Origin: Mangrovimicrobium sediminis
GTDB lineage: Bacteria > Pseudomonadota > Gammaproteobacteria > Pseudomonadales > Halieaceae
Assembly (NCBI RefSeq): GCF_004745945.1
Contig: NZ_SRLE01000012.1
Location: 124,001 to 188,000, forward strand
Reading direction: 5' to 3'
DNA length: 64,000 nucleotides
A program made the position numbers and the translations under genes. Positions 1-7,915 of the stretch are shown here, piece by piece. The notes beneath the pieces are model-generated. The model searched no databases, had not been told where the DNA came from, and was given only the letters and a program-made list of their open reading frames with translations. Numbering within the stretch: the first letter of the stretch is position 1; every line of letters starts with the position of its first letter.

Positions 1-582
1 GAAAACATCGGCAACGGCGTGGCCTACTGCCCGCACTGCGACGGCCCGTTCTTCAAGGGCAAGGACGTGGCGGTGATCGGCGGCGGCAACTCCGGCATCG
101 AGGCGGCCCTGGATCTGGCGGGCATCGTCAACTCGGTCACGGTGTTCGAGTTCCTGCCCGAACTGAAAGCGGACAAGGTGCTGGTCGAGCAGGCCGAGAA
201 ACGCGAGAACATCACGATTCTGAAGAACGTGGCCACCAAGCAGGTCATCGCCGACAGCGGCAAGGTGGTCGGCCTCGAGTACGAGGACCGCGAAACAGGC
301 GACCTCTACACCCGCGAATTGGCCGGCGTGTTCGTGCAGATCGGCCTGGTGCCGAACAGCCAGTTCCTCGACGGTGTGGTCGACCTGACCAAACACGGCG
401 AGGTGGTGATCGACGAGCGCGGCCGCACTTCGGAAGAGGGCATCTTCGCCTGCGGCGACGTCACCACGGTCCCCTACAAGCAGATCGTGGTCTCGATGGG
501 CGAAGGCGCGAAAGCCTCCCTGGCCTGCTTCGAGTACCTGATGCTCAACCCGGTACCCGCCGGCGAAGACCTCGCCGCCTGA
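1..582 (+). CDS. ahpF: Alkyl hydroperoxide reductase subunit F, C-terminal part (5' truncated)
   Basis: The reading frame is open from base 1 and ends at TGA 580-582, so only the C-terminal 193 residues are in the window. It contains the redox-active CPHC motif (residues 10-13 of the fragment, CPHCDGP) followed by a [10 protein letters not shown] dinucleotide-binding loop and the closing [11 protein letters not shown] motif. This order (Cys pair, NADH domain, then FAD domain) is that of AhpF and thioredoxin reductase. The CPHCDGP context and the ending are AhpF-like. The cytoplasmic flavoprotein passes electrons from NADH to the peroxiredoxin AhpC. The N-terminal glutaredoxin-like domains, and probably ahpC, lie outside the window. 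A thioredoxin reductase is the main alternative. Confidence 0.9.
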   Translation, partial: ENIGNGVAYCPHCDGPFFKGKDVAVIGGGNSGIEAALDLAGIVNSVTVFEFLPELKADKVLVEQAEKRENITILKNVATKQVIADSGKVVGLEYEDRETGDLYTRELAGVFVQIGLVPNSQFLDGVVDLTKHGEVVIDERGRTSEEGIFACGDVTTVPYKQIVVSMGEGAKASLACFEYLMLNPVPAGEDLAA

Positions 583-599
583 CTGGCCCTCCCGCCAGA

Positions 600-625
600 G
601 GGGTCAGAGCCACGGCTCTGACCCC
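600..625. repeat. REP-like palindrome
   Basis: Two 12-base arms (GGGGTCAGAGCC and its complement) are separated by two bases, 18 nt after the ahpF stop. It has no T-run after it, so it resembles a gammaproteobacterial repetitive extragenic palindrome more than a classical terminator. It may still stabilise or end the ahpF transcript. Confidence 0.6.
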
Positions 626-698
626 GGTTTTCGATTGCCAAGTCTTTTCTCTGACTCCGTTGAACAGCCGTGTAGCGCGAGTGGCTGGTTCGGTTCCT

Positions 699-767
699 GG
701 CAGGGAGCGTCAGCCCTTCCAGGGTTCGAAAAGCACACTCACCCTGGAAGGGCTGACGCTCCCTGCC
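699..767. repeat. Perfect 27-bp inverted repeat with 15-nt loop
   Basis: Arms 699-725 and 741-767 are exact reverse complements (arm begins GGCAGGGAGCGTCAGCCC). The DNA could form a very stable cruciform, or the RNA a very stable hairpin. No open frame uses it. It is either an interspersed palindromic repeat or one end of a small non-autonomous element. Confidence 0.7.
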
Positions 768-1304
768 CTGCGACACCCAGCTTGCTGCGAGATTGCTACC
801 GGCCCAGTTCGCCAAAGACGGCCCGGCAGCGGGGGCGTTGCCCGCTCCAGTCCGGCGCCGCTCCGCGGTGCCCTCAGTCGGCCGGGAGCCTTAAAGCGCT
901 GCGCTGTCTCCCGTCGCTCCCTCGGCGCCAGACGTGATTTCCGCGGCCAACACCCCCACTGCCGGGCCTCGCATTGCGCGAGAAAAGCGATTGGGAGTTT
1001 CGAGCAGCGTGTTATCGCACAGCGCGATCCGCGCGCACGGACGTTTTTATCCGGCAGGTCACTCACTATGGGAACCGCGCACCACTGAGCATCGAGCCGC
1101 AAGTGCCGGGAGACGGGCGGGTGGAGCGCTCGCAAAAGACGCGCCGAGGAAGTGGAGCGAGACCGCTTGCGGGCTCGCGACCGACCGAGGGCACCCCGGA
1201 GGGGCGCGATCTTCAGAGCGCTCCGCCCGCGGGTCTCCCGGCAACCCTCCCATCCCCCTGGATCGGCAGACGATCACCGCTCGGGTAGTTCCGGCAGGAG
1301 GCAG
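768..1304. other. Non-coding GC-rich stretch between two inverted repeats
   Basis: About 540 bases without a credible gene. The open frames on both strands are short, arginine- and proline-rich, and have no ribosome binding site. I recognise no tRNA, RNase P RNA, tmRNA or riboswitch. It may be decayed sequence, a MITE-like element or an unknown structured RNA. The sequence alone does not decide. Confidence 0.4.
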
Positions 1305-1371
1305 TCGGGAATGAGGTCTACCTACGATGCGACTGAGCTTTTGGAGCGTCGTAGGTAGACCTCATTCCCGA
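1305..1371. repeat. Perfect 23-bp inverted repeat with 21-nt loop
   Basis: Arms 1305-1327 and 1349-1371 are exact reverse complements (arm begins TCGGGAATGAGGTCTACC), with a few more paired bases outside one mismatch. Its arms are unrelated to those of the 699-767 repeat. The sequence style (GTAGGT...CATTCCC) resembles gammaproteobacterial interspersed palindromes. Confidence 0.7.
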
Positions 1372-1417
1372 TTGCCGGCGAGGCTACGCATATACACAAG
1401 CGCATCCATCCGTAGCC

Positions 1418-1448
1418 ACAAAAGAAAACGCCCGCAAAAAGCGGGCGT
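1418..1448 (-). terminator. Intrinsic terminator of the secreted-protein gene at 1474
   Basis: Read on the minus strand, ACGCCCGC and GCGGGCGT (1448-1441 and 1435-1428) form an 8-bp stem around a five-base loop. It is followed by a T-rich run (TTTTCTTTTG). It lies 26 nt past the stop codon at 1474. Confidence 0.8.
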
Positions 1449-1473
1449 CCAGAAAGCACAGCAGTCAGCCGAA

Positions 1474-3642
1474 CTACTCGTCCGCCACCCGCACAGTGCG
1501 CACACTCCAGCCCTCACGCCAGCCCATCTGCGCCGCCTGGTTCGGCCAGGTGCTCAGGTTGCGCGGCTCCGTTTGCAGGAGCTCCAGGTTGAAGCCGTTC
1601 GCCATGCCAACCAGGAAGCGCTTGCCCTCCGGGTCCGCCGCGTCCGGGCGCACGATGCGATAGCCGTAGTTGAGGCCGTTGCCGGCGCCGCCGCGGTCCG
1701 CCAGGTAGAACGTGTTGGTGCCCGGTGCCTTGCACACCAGGTCCGCGCCCCACTGGAAGCGGGTAATCATGCCGAAGATCGAGTAGCCCAGGTCCAGGGT
1801 GCCGAAGCACATGCGCTGCTCCGCCGGATTGGCCGGGTGGTTGATGTCGCCCGCCCAGCTGTAGGCCATCAGGTACTCGTAGCGGAAGCCGAACTCGTCG
1901 GTGACGATCGCGTTGCCCGCCTGGCTCAGGCCCTGGCCGCACAGGCCGCCGCCGCCCGGACGCGGGAAGCTCGGGGTCCAACCGGTATCGGTGTCGACGA
2001 AGTCACCGGTCTGCTGGTCCCAGGCCGGCAGGTGCGGTTCGCCGCAGAGCATTTCCACCGAGTTCGGGTCGATAGAGAGGTCCTCGCTGATCGCGCCGCG
2101 CCACAGGGTTGTCGCGCGGTTGACCATGGTGTGCAACTTCTCGCTGTTGGTGGCGGCATAGGCCTCACCGGCGCAGAAGGAGAACGGGCAGGAGGAGTGG
2201 ATGGTCGCCGCGTAGCCGAACACGTGCAGGGAGGACCAGTACAGGTAACCCTCCTGGTTGAAGGCGACGATGGCGCCGCCGGCGGTGTTGGACAGGGCCG
2301 GGGCGTCCGGCTCGTAGCTGCCGAAGTCGAAGACTTTCTGCCAGTTGGGCAGGTCCTCGGCGGTCAGGCCCTCGCTGCCGAACAGCGGGCTGACCCACAC
2401 GCCGGAGGCCTCGCCGGCGATGAAGCTCGGCTGCGTGGTGCTCGCCGCGAGGCGGAACATGCCCTCGCTGTCCGGGCCGATCAGGGTCAGCTCGCGCGGG
2501 TCGCCGTCCATGCTGCCCACTTCCTCGAACTGGAACACGCGGCGCTTGCGCACATTGGCGTTGCGCCGCGGCGTGGCGTCACCCACCCAGCGCAGCACCT
2601 TGCCGTGGTCGCCGCGCTTGGAGCGCACGCCGAAGTACAGCGCGCCCGGGTCGCCGTAGCTGTAGCCTTTGCGTACGTTACTGTAGTTGCGGTAGCGCTT
2701 GCTGCCGATAAAGCGCGAACCCTCACCGGTGGTGTCGAAGGCGACCAGCACGATATCGCCGCCCTCCAGGGCCGGGCCGCCACAGAACACGACTTCGTTG
2801 CCCGGGGTCGCGGCGCAGAAGCGGAAACCGATGACCTCGTCCGCGGCCGCGGCGGCGGCGCTGCCATCGGGGGTGTAGTCGGTGATCACGTCGGTATCGC
2901 GGTTGTATTCGTAAATGTGCGGCCGGCGCCAGTCGCCGTTGTGCGGGCCCACGCCGGGGTGGGAGAGCATCTGGCTTTCGCCGTACTCGCAGTTGTACTC
3001 GATGGTCGGCAGGTCCGGGCACTGCCAGAACTCGTCGCCTTCCTCCTGCACGCAGGCTGAGTTGGGCGCCGGGTCGGCGACCGGGGTTTCGCTGGCGATC
3101 AGCGGGAAGGGCTCGCCGTCGTACCACTCCGGGGTGGCACTCAGGTCACCCAAAGAGAAGCCCTTGGTGACACAGGCGCCGTTGGCCAGGGTGCCGATCC
3201 AGATGCGGTGGCCCACGCCGGGCTCGCTGCCGGGGAGCTTGATCTGGGTGAGTCCCCAGGGGTAGGTCTGGTTCTGCTTGCGCCGGCCGTTAGGGCAGCC
3301 GCCGCCGGTGATCGGCGGGTAGGGTACGCCGTTGCCGGCGTAGCACTCGTCGCCGCCTTCGCCGTCGACGCCGTCCACCAGTCCGTAGGACTCGGTGAAA
3401 TCGCGTGCCTCGGTGAGGATCTCGACGCTGAGCAGTTCACTGGCCTGCTGGGTGACGGTTCCCGCCGCAGCCTGTTCAAGCGCTTCGGCGGTGGGCCGGG
3501 GCAGGCGCAGTGGAATAAGGGTGCTGCGCTGGATGTCTACGCCCTCGGGCGCGACCCCGAGCGGGGTGTAGATTTCACCGACGTCGGCGAAACTCTGGCC
3601 TGCCACCGCTGCGAGGAGCAACGGCAATACTATCGATCTCAT
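1474..3642 (-). CDS. Secreted protein of unknown function, copy 1
   Basis: A 722-residue exported protein. Residues 1-19 form a Sec signal peptide ending in SFA. The start is supported by GGAGAG 7-8 nt upstream. The mature part is rich in Gly, Trp and paired Cys and has recurrent short Trp/Gly-rich segments, suggesting an all-beta, possibly propeller, fold. I recognise no named family or catalytic motif. A full-length paralogue lies at 23633-25828. The two share RKQNQ(T/S)YPWG, GDPRE(L/F)TL(I/V)GPD, DGYLYWSSLHV, QRMCFGTLDLGY and LNYGYRIVRP in the same order. It is divergent from an M28-like peptidase gene and ends at a clear terminator. A periplasmic or extracellular location is inferred from the signal peptide. 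The function is unknown. Confidence 0.8.
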   Translation of the reverse strand: MRSIVLPLLLAAVAGQSFADVGEIYTPLGVAPEGVDIQRSTLIPLRLPRPTAEALEQAAAGTVTQQASELLSVEILTEARDFTESYGLVDGVDGEGGDECYAGNGVPYPPITGGGCPNGRRKQNQTYPWGLTQIKLPGSEPGVGHRIWIGTLANGACVTKGFSLGDLSATPEWYDGEPFPLIASETPVADPAPNSACVQEEGDEFWQCPDLPTIEYNCEYGESQMLSHPGVGPHNGDWRRPHIYEYNRDTDVITDYTPDGSAAAAAADEVIGFRFCAATPGNEVVFCGGPALEGGDIVLVAFDTTGEGSRFIGSKRYRNYSNVRKGYSYGDPGALYFGVRSKRGDHGKVLRWVGDATPRRNANVRKRRVFQFEEVGSMDGDPRELTLIGPDSEGMFRLAASTTQPSFIAGEASGVWVSPLFGSEGLTAEDLPNWQKVFDFGSYEPDAPALSNTAGGAIVAFNQEGYLYWSSLHVFGYAATIHSSCPFSFCAGEAYAATNSEKLHTMVNRATTLWRGAISEDLSIDPNSVEMLCGEPHLPAWDQQTGDFVDTDTGWTPSFPRPGGGGLCGQGLSQAGNAIVTDEFGFRYEYLMAYSWAGDINHPANPAEQRMCFGTLDLGYSIFGMITRFQWGADLVCKAPGTNTFYLADRGGAGNGLNYGYRIVRPDAADPEGKRFLVGMANGFNLELLQTEPRNLSTWPNQAAQMGWREGWSVRTVRVADE

Positions 3643-3752
3643 GCGGGACTCTCCCTACGTTTTTTGGACCCTGGCAGAAATAACTCTTGGGAATGGCGCA
3701 TTTTGAAACCATGCGCTCTTGCTCTGGCGATCATTACCGCGACCGGGAGTAA

Positions 3753-3820
3753 AGAAATTGCCCGATTCATGGCAGACTGCAATACTCTTGCAGTATAGTG
3801 GTCTATACTTCTGTCAAGCA
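3753..3820. promoter_or_regulatory. Divergent promoter region with overlapping palindromes
   Basis: Between the two divergent genes, CTGCAA-TACTC-TTGCAG (3777-3793) and ATACT-CTTGC-AGTAT (3782-3796) overlap, an arrangement typical of an operator. On the plus strand TTGCCC (3758-3763) and AATACT (3781-3786) are 17 nt apart. On the minus strand TTGACA (3817-3812) and TATACT (3797-3792) are 14 nt apart, which is short. The surrounding sequence is AT-rich compared with the window. Confidence 0.4.
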
Positions 3821-3910
3821 ATAAATGTGCAAAAGTTTTTTTTTGTGCGTTGAATCTCTGTTTTACGCGGTGCGACGATGGGCGCTGCGATTCTCTTGGG
3901 GGTAGCTGGG

Positions 3911-5149
3911 ATGTTGAGTGCACTGTTTCGGGGCCGCCGTGGCGCGGCCGCAGGGATGTTTTTTTGCCTGGGCCTGGTGCTGGCGGGTGCGCGCGGCGCC
4001 CTCGCCGGGCCCCTGGACGGGCCTGAGCTGTACGCCGATGTGCAGCAGTACGTCGACCTCGGCAGCAGCAAGCGCACCGGTACCTTCACCGACCGTCGCG
4101 TCGCCAGCTGGCTGGCCGGTGAGCTGGACGCCGCGGGCGTCGACAGCATGTTCCAGGACTGGACCCTGGACCGCTTCAACTACGTCACCTGTATTTTGAA
4201 GATCGCCGGGGTGAACACCGAGTGTTTCTCTCTGTGGCACCCCAACGGCAGCACCGTGCGCAACGACCTGGTCTCCGTGGTGAAGATCCGCGGCTACAGC
4301 TATGAGTCCATGCTCGGCAGCGCGCGCATCGAGGACGCCATCGCCAACGGCGCCTCCGCGGTAATCGCCGTGAACACCATCAACGACGCCGTGGTCGGCG
4401 TCAACGCTCCCTTTGACGAGGCCGCCAATCCCTTCCCGGTACCGGTCATCGTGGTAGGTAACAGCGAGATCGCGCTGCTCGACGGCGCCAACGAGAGCAC
4501 CCGCGACGTCGATCTGCTGAAAGTCTTCGGCAAGGAAAAGCCCGACTCCACCGCGCGCAACGTGGTCGGTTTCCTGGACCGCGGTGCGGCGCAGTCGGTG
4601 GTGATCTCCACCCCGAGCTCCGGTTGGTTCAGCGCCGGCGGTGAACGCGGCCCGGGCATCGCACTGTGGCTGGCCATCGCCCGCTGGGCGGCCGCCGAGT
4701 CGCTGCCGGTTAACCTGTATTTCGTCGCCAGCTCCGGCCACGAACTGGGCTACATCGGCACCCGTGAATTCATCGACACCTTCATTCCCCCGGAAGGCGT
4801 GCTGTTCTGGGTGCACCTGGGCGCCTCCATCGTGACCGAGGCGGACGTGGAAGGGGTGCCGGTGCGCAGCTTCGCCGCCCTGGACTACAACGACGCAGCC
4901 CTGGCCCCGGCACTGCAGGCCAACCTGGCCCCGGTGGGCTTCAACCCGCAGCCGGAGAGCAGCAACACCGCGGGCGAGCTGGCCTACATCATGGACCAGG
5001 GCTACCGCGCGTTCGGTTTTTACGGCGCCTTCGACAAGTTCCACACCGAGGCGGACCTGGCGGACAGCACCTCGCCCGAGGCGCTCGAAGCCGTGGCCGC
5101 GCCGCTGGCGGCGACCATCGCCCAGCTGGTCGGCGAGCTGCTGCCCTGA
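3911..5149 (+). CDS. Exported M28-family peptidase homologue with altered metal site
   Basis: About 412 residues. The ATG at 3911 gives a normal signal peptide (basic GRR region, hydrophobic FFCLGLVLA, cleavage near ALA-GP). An in-frame ATG at 3878 is also possible; neither has a strong ribosome binding site. The C-terminal half has the M28 aminopeptidase layout: SSGWFSAGGERGPGIA, ASSGHELGYIG, and a final HTEADLADS. In active M28 enzymes these places hold HxD, D-x-x-SG and an EE pair. Here the first His and Asp are absent and GHE replaces EE, so the two-zinc site is not intact. It may use one metal or act as a non-catalytic binding protein. It is divergent from the secreted protein at 1474 and followed after 7 nt by a small membrane protein gene. 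Confidence 0.75.
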   Translation: MLSALFRGRRGAAAGMFFCLGLVLAGARGALAGPLDGPELYADVQQYVDLGSSKRTGTFTDRRVASWLAGELDAAGVDSMFQDWTLDRFNYVTCILKIAGVNTECFSLWHPNGSTVRNDLVSVVKIRGYSYESMLGSARIEDAIANGASAVIAVNTINDAVVGVNAPFDEAANPFPVPVIVVGNSEIALLDGANESTRDVDLLKVFGKEKPDSTARNVVGFLDRGAAQSVVISTPSSGWFSAGGERGPGIALWLAIARWAAAESLPVNLYFVASSGHELGYIGTREFIDTFIPPEGVLFWVHLGASIVTEADVEGVPVRSFAALDYNDAALAPALQANLAPVGFNPQPESSNTAGELAYIMDQGYRAFGFYGAFDKFHTEADLADSTSPEALEAVAAPLAATIAQLVGELLP

Positions 5150-5156
5150 TCCGGCC

Positions 5157-5519
5157 GTGGCGTTCTTCGACAAGGAAACCGAGGAGAAAACCCAGGTCAC
5201 CGGCGGCAGGGCCTTCCGCCACCTGTTCGCCTTCCAGGTGAAACTGGCGGCGGACGCGGTGCGCGATTTCGTGTTCAGCCCGCTGAGCATCCTGGTGTTC
5301 TTTCTCGACGCCATCCGCAGGCCGCCGATCGAGGAGAGTCTGTACCTCAAGCTGATGTCCTGGGGGCGGCGCACGGACCGCTACATCAACCTGTTCGACG
5401 AACACCGCGAGAAAGGCGAGCACACCATGGACGAGGCCATCGAGTCGTTCGAGCGTATCGCCTCGCAGGCCGGACGCCCGCCGGCGAAAGCGCAGGACGA
5501 CGAACCCCCCGCCCGCTAG
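5157..5519 (+). CDS. Small membrane protein of unknown function
   Basis: A 120-residue protein starting at GTG 5157, only 7 nt after the stop of the M28-like gene, so it is probably translated from the same mRNA. One hydrophobic segment (about residues 40-55, VFSPLSILVFFLDAI) would anchor it in the inner membrane. The N-terminal part and the Glu/Lys-rich C-terminal tail are hydrophilic. I recognise no family. Co-transcription suggests a link to the upstream gene, but nothing more can be said. Confidence 0.65.
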   Translation: MAFFDKETEEKTQVTGGRAFRHLFAFQVKLAADAVRDFVFSPLSILVFFLDAIRRPPIEESLYLKLMSWGRRTDRYINLFDEHREKGEHTMDEAIESFERIASQAGRPPAKAQDDEPPAR

Positions 5520-5581
5520 AATCAGGCTTCCCGGCGCGACAAGGTGCCGGCCCGGAGACTGACAATAACAGCGGGGTATCC

Positions 5582-6349
5582 ATGCGATTCGTACTCGTGC
5601 ACGGCGGCTTCCACGGCGCCTGGTGCTGGGAGCGGCTGCTTCCTGAACTGGAAAAACTCGGCCACCAGGGGCTGGCCATCGACCTGCCCGGCCACGGCGC
5701 GCGCCGCGATGAGCGCTCGACCCTGGCGGATCGCCGCGACGCCATCCTCGACGTGCTGCAGCCCGGCGACGTGCTGGTCGGCCACTCCGGTGGCGGCTAC
5801 GACATCACTGTCGCTGCGGACGCCGCGCTGGATCGCGTGCGGCACCTGGTCTACTTTGCCGCCGGCTTGCCGTTGGAAGGGCGCAGCGTGCTCGAGGCCA
5901 CCGGCGGCGCCCGCGATGACGACGCAGGGGCGGTGACCCAGTTGATGGATGACGAGACCGGCATGCTCGCCTTCCTGCAACCGCTGGAGGACGGCCGACT
6001 GGCGGTGAGCGACCTGCGCGGCGCGACGGACTTTTTCTACCACGACTGCGATGCGGAAACCGCGCGGCGCGCCTTCGAGCGCCTGACGCCTGCCCCCCAT
6101 CACTTCAACATCGAGCCGGTGCACGTACCGCGCTTCTGGGCAGCGCAGCCGCCGCGCAGTTTTATCCGCTGCCTGCAGGATCGCGCCATGCCGGCGAGCA
6201 TGAGCGACAGTGTGATTGCACGGCTGGGGGTGGAGCCGCTGGACATCGACGCCTCGCATTCGCCGTTCTTCAGTCAGCCGGCGGAACTTGCCCAGCTGCT
6301 GGTCAGGGCGGTGGCGACGACGCCGGCGGGGACGCTGTCCCCGGCTTGA
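5582..6349 (+). CDS. Alpha/beta hydrolase
   Basis: A 255-residue cytoplasmic protein with the alpha/beta hydrolase pattern. It has the oxyanion-hole HGG near residue 7 (VLVHGGFHGAWCW), the nucleophile elbow GHSGGG (Ser near residue 64) and a late His (DASHSPFF) as the third member of the triad. The short compact form with HGGFHGAWCW resembles plant methyl esterase and hydroxynitrile-lyase relatives and their bacterial homologues (esterases or C-C hydrolases). The substrate is unknown. The 3' end overlaps the convergent peptidase gene by 47 nt. Confidence 0.85.
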   Translation: MRFVLVHGGFHGAWCWERLLPELEKLGHQGLAIDLPGHGARRDERSTLADRRDAILDVLQPGDVLVGHSGGGYDITVAADAALDRVRHLVYFAAGLPLEGRSVLEATGGARDDDAGAVTQLMDDETGMLAFLQPLEDGRLAVSDLRGATDFFYHDCDAETARRAFERLTPAPHHFNIEPVHVPRFWAAQPPRSFIRCLQDRAMPASMSDSVIARLGVEPLDIDASHSPFFSQPAELAQLLVRAVATTPAGTLSPA

Positions 6350-7871
6350 GCGCTGCGCCGGACTGTGCCTCGTCCAGCACTTCCAGTATCTCAGCGATGG
6401 TGGCGCGCTGTTCTGCCGAATGGCTCCAGGCGTGCACGCGTTCCAGGAACGGCCGCGCCAGCGGCGGGTTGTACTCCAGCATCAGCGTGCCGAGTTGCAG
6501 GTTGATGTCCAGCGAACCCGGGTAGCGTCGGTAGGCCGCCATCAGGGTGCGCCCCGCCGCCGCCCTGTCACCCATCGCCAGCTGGCACTGCCACACGCTC
6601 TGGTAGGCGCCGAGCCGCTCCGCTGCCAGGGCTATGGCGCGCTCGCCGTCGCACAGGCAGTCCTGCAGCGCAGATTCGCGGGCCGCCGTATCGTCCTCGC
6701 TGGCGACCGCCCGGTGCCAGGCAAACGTCGCCAGGTTGGCCAGTACGGCAGGGTCATCGGGGTCCAACTCGCGCGCTCGCTCCGCGGCCGCTCTCGGTAC
6801 ATCGCTGCCGGGAGCGTTCAGCGTGGCGATCAGCGACAGCGCTCGGCCTACCCCGGGGCTGTCGACGTCGATGTCATCCAGGTAATCCGCCGCCGCGTCG
6901 ATCTTCTCGGCCTCTATCGCGAGTTCGGCGCGCAGGACCAGGGACTCGTTGAGGCTGAGCTTGCGCGCCTGGATCTCCCCGGTGTACGCCGGTTGTGGAA
7001 TCCGCACCACGTTGAAGCGGCGCTGCTTGCGATACCGGGCCAGCGTCGCGTCCATCTCGTCGGTGCTCATTCCGAAGCTGGCCTCGAAGGCTGTGATGGA
7101 CTCCTCGCCCTGGGCATAGCGCGACAGGTAGGCGTTGAGCTGCCGCATCAATAGCGGACCCTCGGTCAACGAGGTGGTCTGCAGGTAATGGGTGAGCAGC
7201 CACGCGTAGGCGTAAAAGCGCGAGCGATGGCGCGGCGATGCCATGCGTTCCGGGTCCGGTGCCAGCACTTCGGCCACCGGGAGGGCGCCGAACTCCTCGT
7301 ATTGCAGGGTGCGCGCCCGCACTTCCGGTATTGCGCCGAGTATGATTTCGCCGCGGGAAAATTCGCTGGCGGACAGGTATTCGGCCAGGCCCTCGCGATA
7401 CCACTGCGGGTGCATGACCTCGGGCAGGAGTTCGCGTACGAGATAGTGCACGTACTCGTGGTGCAGGATGTGCGATTGCTGGATGCCCCGGGTCCCCGGT
7501 CCGGTCACCATGTACGGACCGTTGAGCGTTTCTGCGTAGAAGCCCGCGGAATTCGGCGGCGCCACGTCGCGGTATTCGCCGCGGCTGTCGAACATGATGA
7601 TGGTGACCCGCGCGTGTTCGCTGCGGTCCGTTGCGCCGACCAGCATCAACACCAGCGTGCGAAACGCCTCGAACTCGCGCAGCATCGGTTCCACGCGGCT
7701 CGCCCTGCGGTCGGAGTACACGGTGAAGTGCTCGGAGGTGTAGGCGGTCCAGTCGCGGGCCTGGGCGGGCAGGGGGCCAAACAGGAGCAGGGCGACACAG
7801 GCGGCGGCCGCGAGCGACCACGCCGGCCGGAACGGTCGCTGCGGGAATTGTCTGTTGCCGGGAGTGTTCAC
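6303..7871 (-). CDS. Exported HEXXH metallopeptidase with TPR-like C-terminus, copy A
   Basis: 522 residues starting at GTG 7871. No other start precedes the signal sequence (AAAACVALLLFGPLPAQA, residues 21-38). The peptidase domain holds HHEYVH (His138, Glu139, His142) and YREGLAE, in which Glu160 is 18 residues after the second His, as in gluzincins. An N-terminal YTSEHFTVYSD segment resembles DUF1570-type proteins. Residues about 300-500 are helical repeats resembling TPR (DPDDPAVLANLATF, AYRRYPGSLDINLQLG). It is a tandem paralogue of the gene at 7916, whose stop is 44 nt upstream, so the two likely form an operon. A periplasmic zinc peptidase is inferred. Its 3' end overlaps the alpha/beta hydrolase gene on the other strand. 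Confidence 0.8.
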   Translation of the reverse strand: MNTPGNRQFPQRPFRPAWSLAAAACVALLLFGPLPAQARDWTAYTSEHFTVYSDRRASRVEPMLREFEAFRTLVLMLVGATDRSEHARVTIIMFDSRGEYRDVAPPNSAGFYAETLNGPYMVTGPGTRGIQQSHILHHEYVHYLVRELLPEVMHPQWYREGLAEYLSASEFSRGEIILGAIPEVRARTLQYEEFGALPVAEVLAPDPERMASPRHRSRFYAYAWLLTHYLQTTSLTEGPLLMRQLNAYLSRYAQGEESITAFEASFGMSTDEMDATLARYRKQRRFNVVRIPQPAYTGEIQARKLSLNESLVLRAELAIEAEKIDAAADYLDDIDVDSPGVGRALSLIATLNAPGSDVPRAAAERARELDPDDPAVLANLATFAWHRAVASEDDTAARESALQDCLCDGERAIALAAERLGAYQSVWQCQLAMGDRAAAGRTLMAAYRRYPGSLDINLQLGTLMLEYNPPLARPFLERVHAWSHSAEQRATIAEILEVLDEAQSGAALKPGTASPPASSPPP

Positions 7872-7915
7872 AGTGTGTCTTCGCTGGCTGGCATCATTGC
7901 GCGCACCGCGGATGA

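Noticed and set aside
583..1473. Integron attC sites or IS ends
   Set aside because: The inverted repeats lack attC core sites, do not match each other, and no transposase or integrase frame is near.
1327..3060. 577-codon open frame antisense to the secreted protein gene
   Set aside because: Composition is Val/Ala/Arg/Gly-rich without domains, and it mirrors a gene with signal peptide, ribosome binding site and terminator. Long antisense frames are common in GC-rich DNA.
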